Below, piece by piece: positions 23,401-35,400 of a DNA stretch of 60,000 nt. The stretch is from Hydractinia symbiolongicarpus (Eukaryota; Cnidaria; Hydrozoa; Anthoathecata; Hydractiniidae). A program made the translations under genes and the position numbers. The notes beneath the pieces are model-generated. The model saw only the letters and a list, made by a program, of their open reading frames with translations. It was not told the DNA's origin and did not search any database. Each line of letters starts with the position of its first letter. Positions within the stretch are counted from its first letter, which is position 1. The stretch lies in contig NC_079888.1 of NCBI RefSeq assembly GCF_029227915.1, positions 9,657,001 to 9,717,000 on the forward strand. The letters run 5' to 3'.

Positions 23401-26400
23401 GCTCGCAATGTAGTATAAAAAGGACTGGCGAACCAGTGGATTTTTCCACGGGCTAACGACTAGTTTTAACAAAATTTGTCTGTGCATTTGCTGTAATGAA
23501 ATAAAGTATTTTGATTGGCAAATAACAACTACTAATCAAAAAATTGTGAGAGCAACTGGTTAAACCTAATTTTTTTTACATTTTTGGTACACAAGGCGAT
23601 TTGAACAAAGCACTTGATTAAAACCAATTAAGCAACTGGTGTATTGCTGTCTTTAGTTTAAGTAAGCATGTCACACACCCATGTAAAACTGTAACCTCGG
23701 TTATCCCTACTTTTACCTAAAAAGCACTTTTAAAGCACACAGTAAAATTATATACATTTAAATGTCAGGAGACTTCTGGGACACATCACATGACTTTTAG
23801 TAGTATTCCAAAGCAGTAAGCACAAAAATATTGATAACATAATTTCCATTTCAGTGGTCAGCATATCCTTATAGGACATAACTACAGTAAAAAGTAAAAC
23901 AATGACTAAAAACTTAGTAGGATAAGTATGGTGTCAGAATATGTGGAATATTTTATATTGTTAATAATAGCAAAATGAGCTACCTAGCATTTATTTTGTA
24001 TAGGTTCCTGTGTAACTAAGTTCATTGATCTCAACACCAGGTTGAGCACTTATTACATGCTAGACGTATAGAATCGGAGAAGGAGAACTATCTTTTTTCA
24101 CAGCTATTGATATCTATTCAAATTATATATTGTTCTAAATAACAATGGAATCATATGATTGTCACGGTCGTCAGAGTCTTTTTTACTGAAAATATGATCA
24201 AAGTCAATTTTTCCTAACAAACGCAGCACGGGAAAAGCTTGTAATTGGATGTCAAATTAACCTTCAGTGTGCTTTTTGTAGTAATTAAACATTGTTAATA
24301 ACTTAATGCATCAATAAATCACAAGAGAAACATCCGTGTGGTGGACTTAAAAATTGCTATTTTGAAGCTTGTCAAAGGTTGAAAGTGAAGTCTACTGATT
24401 AAGGAAATACAAGTAAAATAGAAGCTTATAAGTTGCTTATAAACGATTAAGGTTATTCACAAAAAATAAGCTCTTCTGTATGAAATCAACTTGTTTTTAA
24501 TTTTGCTTACCCTGCCCTGGGCGTTTACTCGATTATGGCCAATTCTTGGCATCAACTAGGTTTTACCCTGGATGTTTATATGAGTAGGGGCATTTATTTG
24601 GACAAAGGCATTAAGTTAGTCAAATTCGGTAACTTCTGTTTTACTTTCATTAAGGACTTTGGTGGCTCACTCAAAGGTGCAATGGCAAAAAATTCGAAGC
24701 TCCTTCCAGACGGATGTTATTCAGAAATGTTTTTAAACATTGAACAAATTTATGAGCTAGATAAAAAGTTTCTTCAGGAACTCGAGGAAAGAATGCAGAA
24801 TTGGTATGTATTGTTAAAACCCTTATGAATGTTTATTTAAATGTTGTTGGGTTGTCTAGCAGTCCCTAAAGAACCTTGAAAATTTAAACCAGTGGCCTCA
24901 AAAACTTTGAAATTCAGTTTAAATTTTTAAAAAACTTTAGAAGTTTTGTAATGATCCAGACTAAACTTAAGGTGTACAAAGCATCGTTGATTATATAAAG
25001 GCATTTTTAAGAAATCTTGTACCGACGTGTGGCCTTGTGGTAGAGTGTTCACCTTTATTGCGGAAGGTCCTGGGTTCAAATAATAATAAATTAAATTGAT
25101 TGTTTTATAGGATTTTTTTACCTATTTTTCATCACAGCTTAGTGAGATTTTTCATAGATAAATTTTTTTTTGTAGTCTTTTATTTTGTGTTAAGACTTTT
25201 TTGTATTAATAAAATAGGTGCGACAGAGTGTTTAATAAATCTTTTGTACTTTTTCGATATATTTTTTTATTCAAACCACCATTTTTCCTTTTTTGTTTCT
25301 TTCGACCAGCAATTTTGCGATGCTATTATGTAAAAATATTTAATGCTGTGAAAATGTAACTTTGTTGAATTTTGCAATTTTTATATGATAGCATGTTTTG
25401 TTTTGGATCAAAATATAACATGGAAAAACATGTTAAACCGGTGCCATCATGATTTTCTTTTATATTTTTAGAGACGAAATAGTGTGGAACTTGATCTATT
25501 ATTGATAATAATTTAAAACATTAAGAAATGTGCAGAACATGATGAATTATTCTTTATGAATATCATTTTGAATTTTCTATGTTTTTATACACTTCGATTT
25601 TACCTTTATTTTATACACATAGGGACCTTCATAAGAGGATAGGAGATTTAATTCGTGAATATGGACATTTCTTGAAGGTTTGTTAATTTTATGGATGTGG
25701 TAGTACTTCATAATATTGTAATACCATTACTTATAAATTTTTTTATCTATCAGTGTATAAATCACAACACAGATGCACACGGTTTATTGTTTGGTGTGCA
25801 GACATAAAACAAGAAATCTGGTTGTTAGGCAGTCCTAGAACGGCCGAAAATTAGCTAAAAATCGCATCCTTATCGAGATTCATCACAGTTTTCCTTCAGC
25901 TCTGTTCATTAGATTTTTTTTGATTTTTTTAAATAAATCTTCACATTTAAAAAAAAGCATAATGATGGCATTTCTGGCAAAATTAACTAAATTTGGGGCC
26001 AAATTGTTTTTTTAAATGTTTATTAAAAAAGTACCATTACATTTTCTATAAATGAACTAAAATGTAAGAACAGATCATTATCAAAATATTTTTTTATTTG
26101 TTTCTGTTTTATAGATGAACTATAACCTGAAAACAGATGATTAGTTGCAAATTTCAATTGATTTCATGTCTAAGAAAAATTATTTTAACAGGCAACATAC
26201 CTGAATTAACCAAATTTAAGGTTTTCATGTTTTTCTAAAAAAAAGAATTGTGTACGCTCATGTTTTTTATTCGCATGTGACCATTAAAATGTAAACTTCT
26301 TTTAAAATTTCCTGTGTGTTTGCTAAACTTGATGGAGCTAAATTTAAAGATGTAAATTTACAGAGCAGGTCATAGATGTTTACAAAAGTTGATCCAATAT

Positions 26401-29400
26401 CTTTTAAAAAATACAAAACAAACAAAAAAAGCTCTAGTTTGTGATTTGCTTGGACATTGTTTACAATATGACAGGTAAAAATATAGTCATTTCTTTTCAT
26501 CACATGGCAAAGTCAGTGCCAAAGCTTAGCTAAAAATTCAGATATATATTTTTATGGAACAATTTTTTAGTGGTGTTGTTTAACTTCGCGTGTTCAATTC
26601 AACATTGTGCTATCACTATACGATATAATTCCCACTGGCGAAAACAAGGGGTGTTTTGTTGCTTTTTAAGTAATGTTTGTTATAATAAAAGTAGAAAATT
26701 AAAATTAAAAAAAAAATTTTTTTAGTTTTTTTATCATATCTGAAAGAAATGCTAAAAAGTATGTGATATAAATAGCTTCCTCTACCCATACCTTTGTTAA
26801 GTATACAGTCTTGCACAACAACAGGCAGGCACAACATATATTTTTTTTCATTCTAGATGTACACCACCTACATAAAAGGATATGATAATGCAATGTCAAC
26901 ATTTCTGGAGAGTTGTTCTACCAACATGAAATTCATGCAACTTGTTTCAGATTTCGAAGTGAGTAGCTAGTAAAAAATAAGTGTTTAAAGCTTGGTTTTC
27001 ATTAGGACTCTTAAATGTTGTACAACACTTGCTAAATAATTGATGTAGAGATAAAAAAAAACATTTTTTTTGCAAAATCTCCATCTTTCGCTGTGCTACA
27101 TTTTTGCATCGGTTTGTTGTACAACATTGTTTCTAATAAAGTCATATCAGCGATTGTTTTACAACTGCTCCTCAACTGTTTTCATGGTAATGGAAACCGA
27201 CCTTTAGAAAAAAATTATTTTAATGTCATTCTTAATATTTAGAGAAGCAAGAAGGCCCAGAATATGAAGTTGAGTAGCTACATGTTGAAACCAATTCAAC
27301 GCATCCCAAGTTATCGACTTCTTTTGTTAGGTATGTTCTGATAAATTCGATACTTTTATAACTTTTCAGTTAGAATCTTTAAATTCTTTAATGAATAAAA
27401 AACGCAATATTTTGTAAGTATATGATGAATTTACAAAAGGCTCTCTAAAATTTGATCTCTCTAACTCAAGCAATTTATCCGACATAATCCGAATCTCCAT
27501 AGATTTTAACCTTTTCCTGCTGCCTGGAGTATTCCGGAGTATTTTTCAAGTCTAATGTCAGGCGGTAGTTAAAACACAAACGTTAATTTTATTTTAAAAT
27601 TTTTGAAAAGTATATTTGAGTATTTTTATATTCCCTTTCTGCAGAAAAGTTTTGGTCAAAAACTTTAAATGTATAAGATGCTAGATGAACTTTCCACAAG
27701 TCTAAACGTTTTTTTGTTTTCACCAGCGTTTAAATTATAGTTTTGCATAGCCAGAAAAAAGAGGTGTATTTTCTAATAATTATTTGGTATATTCTAAATT
27801 ATCTCTTTCTGAATTACATACCCATCCTAGTCCCAAAATTCAAGACAATGCTGCAGTTGTCAAAAAATTGATTTATATAGATATAGTTATTGACTAATTA
27901 AAGTACAAAAATATTTGTGAGAACAACGAAGCCAAAAACACAAATAACACTGCATTTTCATTTCGGTGCAGCAACAAAACTGATAATTGTTAAATAAATG
28001 TTTAAACACTTAGAATTTTATTGAAAACCTAGGATAGCCAGTTCCTATTAGTACTACTATCAACGAGGACTCTGCGAAGGGGGTCCTAGTGTATTTAAAT
28101 CTCATATTTGAACTACATAAGCCGTGCAAATGCAACAATCCTTTAATTAGACAACCAGCTAAGATATTATTTCTGTTATTACGCTGAACGCTAAGCAGAA
28201 AATGTTAGAATCCCGCTTTAAAAGTCTCTAACATGAACACGCAACCTACAGTACTGGAAGTAAACACTTTACCACAAGACTACCAGTCATTCCACATGAT
28301 GAATTAATAACTGAGGATTAATTCTTCAGCTATAAAAGTGACATTAGAATTTTTTGAAACCTTGAGAACTTTTTCGTAATTTCAGCAAGGAGAGTGTATA
28401 TTTTAGCAGGCATGGAATACTTATGCACAGAGTTTCCCACTAAGTTCAAGAGATAAGTGTCAAGAAAATATGCCTCAGAATAAGCATATTAACTATGCTG
28501 TTTGGTTTTAAGAGACTTTCGTATTGAAGCGAAGAAGAGTAAAGCATGTTAACTCTTCTGTTTTATTTTAAGGAATTTTCATATTGAAGCGAAGAAGAAT
28601 TTAATATTCCTGACCAACACATTGATTACTGATTTTTTGTTTAGATTATTTGGATCATTTACCAGAAGACAGTGTTGACTATCAAGACATAAAACGTATG
28701 TTTCTTTTCGTACTATGATTTTATAGTAAATTTGCCTAAAGAAGTTAAAAAACATAGTAATTTTGAATTTGGGTTTAAAAAATACATAAACGTTATAGCT
28801 CATTGTATCTCTTGTATACTTTCAAAAGTTCTTTAATGTGATAAATTTTCACGGGGATTAAATTTCGCCATTGAGCTCATCCGCGAAATTTTAGCATTTC
28901 GCGGGGACTTATTTTTGTCGATGGGGGATGTTCTTCTCCCTCGACAAATTTTTATATTGTATTGCCGTTCTCCTTCTTCCTCAACAAATTTTCATAGTTC
29001 TAAGAGAATTTATTATTTGCATAGATGGTGTGGTGATTGTATCAGATATTGCAAAATACATCAACGAGAGTATGAAAGAAGGAGTAAGTATGCAGTGTTT
29101 GTAATGAGATAAGTAGTGATATATAAAAAGTAAGGCTTCATCAAAAACTGTTAATGTTATTATAGGAAAAGTTTCAGGAGGTGTTACGAATCCAATGTCA
29201 GATTGTGAACGCAAAAGATATTGTCAAACCAGGAAGGGTAGGTTGTACATACCACATGTAACATATGTAAAAATATTTTACGTTGTTGTTGATTTTACAT
29301 GTGTTATTTAGTGTTTACTGAAAGAAGGGACATTACAAAAATTGAGCCGAAAAGAATTACAGCCAAGAACTTTTATTTTGGTAAGTTTGATGTTTATTTA

Positions 29401-32400
29401 TTTATTTCTAATATTTTCACAGGATGTACACTTCGAATATAAATATGTTATAAACGTCTGTACTGCATAAACAAAATAAATCGTTAAAAACTACGCTAAT
29501 TATAATATAATCCTTAAGCATCCGACCACCATAGATTGTATCAAAGACAGATATCAATCCATAGACCCATTTCAAGCAAATTACTAGCAAGGTCATTTTC
29601 CATCCAAATCTGTCGCACCTAGTACACCTGTCTCTTTAATACTTGTACCTTTAAGTGGCGTTAAAAAATTAATCGACACTGTGGTCGTACAATGAAGAAG
29701 ACCATCATAAAAAACTTTCTACGTTAATATTTATCTTGCGCCCAACTTGTCTTTCTATGTCTGTGAAAAGTTGTTGTACAGGCTACGTGTGAATCATTCA
29801 ACGATTTTCTCGTCTTCCTAGCTGTGAGAATGTTTAATGTTTATTTACTGTTCAGTTTACTGATGTGCTGTTATATTGTTCCTCATTTGGTCATAACCAG
29901 TTAAAGCTGATTATGGAGATGCCATTAGCTGGAATGATTGTAAGTTCTGTCATCATTGTTTTTTTAAAGTAGACTATAAAACTGTTTTACCATGCAATAG
30001 GGCGCCCCTCTTAACGCTGCCAAAAGAGAATAGTGCTCAATTAATTGTTTTTGCGAGTAAAATTTTCTTTAGAACGTGAATAAGTACATAAAAATGAATT
30101 CCATGTTGAAAACTGATTTTTTTATGAGTGGAAAGGATTTAGCATTTTTATATTTTTAACATAGAACTCTTAAGGTAACGTTAGAAATTTTCATATTTCA
30201 AATCCAAGATATTTTCTCGCTTCAGGAGTTTATTGCTAAGCACATTAGGTAGTAGGATGTCGTCTGTGGGATGAAGGGTAATGCTTTCAGGTATTCAACA
30301 AGTTAGCAATTTAATGCTACAGCAAAGAGCTTTGCATTTTAAAAATTATTTAGACAATGTTCTAGTCTGGGTAGTTTTTAAAGATGTTCTAAATTTCGAC
30401 TAATTGTTGGTCTTATAAGCTGAGTTAGAAGAAAACGTATACGCAGTGATGCATGAACAATAGAAACTTATTTAATTGGACAGTTATCTCTATAATAAGA
30501 AAAATAGGCCCATAATAAAAGAACTTTAAAGACAAAATAAATTCTTGAGGAAACAATTTTTGCCACAGAATTTTTAGAATTTATGGGAAATACAAAACAA
30601 ACTTTTTAAAATATATATTTGGTCTTAAATCGAAGATGGTACCTTCTACGACGTGACTATCCCTAAATTTAAATTTTGTTTTACATATAAAAAAAAAACA
30701 AGCAGTAATTTATTATAATTAACCAATCCTCTAGAAAGTTAAATGAATAGTTTTCATATAAGTAATACGGAAACAGGACACAGAAATAAATGTCACATTT
30801 ATTCTTGTGTGTACAAAATTCCGAGAGCACTGAGGAAATTTTCCACGAGAAATCGACTAATGTAGTTGTAACTTTTGGTTTTGCCCTTCTGAGAAAAATT
30901 TATTTTCATGGCAGTCACTTATTAGCAATATGTTACTATGAAGCTAAAATGTACAAGAAAAGTAAAATTGTATCATAAATGTTTGGCCACACACTTCCTA
31001 GATTTGAGAATGATTTAAAACCTTTCAATGTCGCGTATAATTGCAACCATTGATTTGTTTTGTTTTAGGTGCAACATCCAGATTCGCAGGATTTAACAAA
31101 TGAGTTTACTATAATAAGCACGCGAAGGTCATTCCTGGTCAACGCAAGGTATATTTCGATTTTTTTACTGCAATATTGAGTGGGATAATTTTATTTTCTA
31201 CCTACACGTGAAAACTAAAGACAATACTAGCTGTATTTTCTTAAAAACAATTCTACTTCGATATCGGAATTTTAATCCTTTTATTCCAAAGCAATGCGTA
31301 CCAGCTATATCCACATTTTTTGAAATCCTTGTTCTCTGTTTTCCAAAAATCAGAGCAGAATGAATAATGTAAACTTGCTGGTGCTTATTCAGTCATTTGG
31401 CTTTTATAACTATGGTGGAAATGGAATAGCTGAAAAATAGTATCCTTCAAAAAACCCTGATAATTAGTTCTATGATGTACCCAGGTATCATTGTATGAGG
31501 TACTTTGCGAACTTGTTCATTAATTTTTGACAGTAAGTAAACATACCGAAGCGCCTAATTTAGGGGACGCTTGTATCCCCATACAAGCGTCCCCTAAATT
31601 AGGCTTAATACGAAATCTGATAAAATTAGGGGAAGTCATGGAAGTACAGGAGAATCGTCAAATTTTGTTAAACAAGTAAAGTAGTTAAATTTTACAGTCC
31701 AATGAATTCATCCCTTTCACTTTTTCTTGAGGAGCTCAAACTGTAATAGGCTGGACGGGTAATGTCTAGACTGACTGTTTCTAAGTGGTATATTTTGATT
31801 ATTTTTTCAGTTCTCCAAAAGAAAGAGAAGATTGGATAGCTGTAAGTAGTATTAGTAGAGATATACTAAGTTGGGATTAAAACTAGTTAATTTGGTCGGT
31901 TTTCGCAAATGTTATTATCGGCGTAACTCGTGTAATCGATGCTAGCATGGAAACAGGATGTCTGTTGAAATGTCAGCAAAGTCACGAATTGTCAACATGT
32001 CAGATAATTAGAACTATTTTTATTTTTCTAAAAAGAGTTGCATTATTTTTTTACAGCCCTAGGTTGTCCTAGGTTTCAAAAAGTATAATTTTTTTTATAA
32101 AAATAGCTGAACAATGGGGGATGTGTCGAGAAATAACAAGCTAACATCGGGTGGATGTCTACAGGTGTTCCTCAAAGGTTCTGGTAATATTTGAGAGAAT
32201 AACACTGGACATTTTCTTGTAGGCATTGACAAGTGCGATTACGGAAGAGACGAAGAAACGCGAAACGTTCACTTTAAAGAGAGTTCAAAACGAGATTAGT
32301 AACATACAGGTTAGAATAATTTTGATGGAAGAATTATTTTATGATAGCAAGAAGGCGGGATGTCACTTGCATGCGTCTGAAGTCATTGATTTATCTGAGA

Positions 32401-35400
32401 AAGTCGTACAAAAATGGGTAAAAACAATTTTTTACATGGTGAGACTCAAAAAGAAATTAAAAGCCATCTTTAAGTCACAACTGAACAAGAGTTAATTTAT
32501 TTTCTTACAAAACAAATTGCAATGACGAAAATGACACAATAAAATTGGTGAGGTGAAGTTAATTATCGAAAATTGTTGCGCATATCATCAAAGCGATACA
32601 GAATAATTTCGTTACCCGATTTCACCGAATGCAATATATGTTTATCATCCTCACAAAAAAAGAAGAGAACGCGATTACTGTGTGTGAAATAAATCTTTCC
32701 AAATTAACAACATAGCTCAACTATTAATAACATTATTATTTTTTCCCGCCGCTCTCCTTCTTCGAGATTTTTCAGGATTGATTGAATATTTTGTCACGTA
32801 GCCAATAAAAGATGAAGAGTGTCAAATATTCTATATCGAATATCTAAGAATATCCGACAGAGCAATTTGTTTGCGGGTGTATGATATGTTGCAAGATGGT
32901 TTCTCATTTAGAACTTGTCATCTGGTCCTGGAGATATCGCACCACCTTGGATACCTGACAGCCGAGCGACGATGTGTCAAATTTGCACGTCGGCTTTTTC
33001 TGTGTACAACAGAAGACATCATTGTAGAGCTTGTGGAAAGGTTGGTGCATTTTTGTTATTTTTTTACATTTCGTATCTTTTTAAAGAATAAAAAAATAAA
33101 ACCGTGTTTTGTTACCACAAATTTCTTAACTAATCTTAGTACCAGCTAAATTCATTATCTTAGACGTAAATTGATTTGGAAAGCTAATAACGTATCGTAG
33201 CATAAGAAAAAAATAGAAAACATTTGGATAAAAGCTGGTTAAAAATATGTATATTTATGTTGTCTTCTGAAAACTAGGCGCATACAATGTTCATCCATAA
33301 ACTTTAGAAGGATAAACCACCCTTTAGTCGTATGACAATTAGTTATCTTGCGCCAGAAATTGTATGAGCTTCTGATTGAAAAAGTTATTCGAAATTATTT
33401 GCCTCCTCTTCGCTACGTTCGAGCCGAACATTATACTGTAAGCTCACCCTGTAATGTGCATCAAAAACTTTAGAGGGATAAGTGTCATACTGTTTTTTTG
33501 TAGGTCGTTTGTAACAACTGCTCTGCATATGAAGCTCCTCTCAAATATATGGATAACGATGTAGCAAGAGTTTGCGAGAAGTGTTATACTTTCCTGCTCG
33601 AAAGTTAGTTGTTGTCGTCTTGTTGTCTCCGTCTCTGTCTCCGCCGACGTTGTCGTTGTTGCTATGACTACTCTGTTTTTATTTTTAGAGTTTCAGCAAG
33701 TTGAACAAGACATGGTAGGAGAAGCTTTGGAAGAGCTTAAAGCAAAGTTTAAAAATAGAATGAAACGCAGGAAAACGAAGAGAATTCTACCTTCTACACT
33801 CACTGAGGTTTGGTTGCACGATTAAACTAAATACCGCATGATGAACTGCTATGCAGTAGAGTTCTCGAATGAAACTGTTCAGCTTACGTCGCTATCAGTT
33901 CTATTTACACCAAATCACGATATAACAAAACCGTATAAAATGAAGCCATACGACACGACTCGAAAGTAGAAGCCATTATGATTTTTGCGAGATCTGACTT
34001 TAAAAAAATAACCAGCCTCAATTTTTTAGAAATGTGAAATCTTAAAGATTATTAGACCTTTCCCGAATTTCCTATGTCAAACTCAATTAAAGAGGTCGAT
34101 GCTAAAATGATTCTTATCCCTAAGTTCCTTAGCAAAAGGTAAAACAAATTACCTAATTTCGTAAATACTTCTGTTCGTTAAGTGCCTCAATTGCGAGCTG
34201 AAAGTTACGGTCAAACCCTTTGTATAGCCGAGCTTACTAAGAATAGTCTGGTTTTCAAAATAATTATTTTCTTCAAATCTAAATAAAATCCAACCAGAAT
34301 ATTATATTGTTCTAAAAACTTTAGTTTTGTCATGATAATTTGATATTCTATCTCAATACCCTTATATCCTTATAGCATGGAACCATTATAAAATTTTGGA
34401 TGACGTCATAATTATTATAATTTATGAAATTCGGGAAAGGTGTATTTATTACCGGCTGAAAAAATTGGGTATTAGTTTTTACAAATAACAAAAAAAAGTT
34501 TAACATGACCAGAAATAAGCAACTCTGAGGGTAAAAAAAAATAATCATCAGAATAGCGTGTATCTGTAAAACCGTCATCGCTTTTTGTATGGTTATTCTT
34601 TTGTCTCTTATAGTCAATTCTGTCGATGTATCTGAGTGTGATGTCTCGTTTGGTTATGTTTAGGTCGGTGCACAAGAAGAAGGCATCGAGACAAGCGGTT
34701 TTCTTCGTTCATCAAAAAAAGGGAAGAAGGAGAGGAGATATTGGTTTGTATTGAAAGATCATGTTTTATACATGTACAAAGCTTCTTCGGTATGTTTTTG
34801 TTTCGTCTCGCCGTCCTTCTGTTCAATACCCTTACAGCTTCTGTTCAATACCCTTACAGCTTCCGTTCTATACTCTTACAGCTTCCGTTCAATACCCTTA
34901 CAGCTTCCGTTCTATACCCTTACAGCTTCCGTTCTATACTCTTACAGTTTCCGTTCTATACCCTTACAGCTTCCGTTCTATACAGCTTCCGTTCTATACC
35001 CTTACAGCTTCCGTTCAATACCCTTACATCTTCCGTTCTATACCCTTACATCTTCCGTTCATTACCCTTACAGCTTCCGTTCTATACCCTTACAGCTTCC
35101 AACTTCTCTTCTGTCTCTCTATTTTTTCGTTTTATGCTCTTACAGTTTCCAACATATAGCTAAAAAATAAACACAACCACAGTTTACTAAAATTGACACA
35201 GTATTGTGTGAAAAAATTTAAAAATAAAACATTTTTTCCGTCTTTCTGACTTACACGTTTAAATCTTTGGCAAACCTAGCCTCTGTCAAGCACTCTATAT
35301 CATTAGGCGTAATCATATTTCAGGATCCAGCTGCTTCATCCACCACTCCAGTGCTTGGTTATAAAGTTGATGTGGCAGGAAATGTAAGTAGAATAATTGG

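Noticed and set aside
34741-35170. Three overlapping + strand open frames of 132-140 codons
   Set aside because: They consist of the 22-bp minisatellite plus the end of a real PH exon; all three frames are open only because the unit lacks stops.
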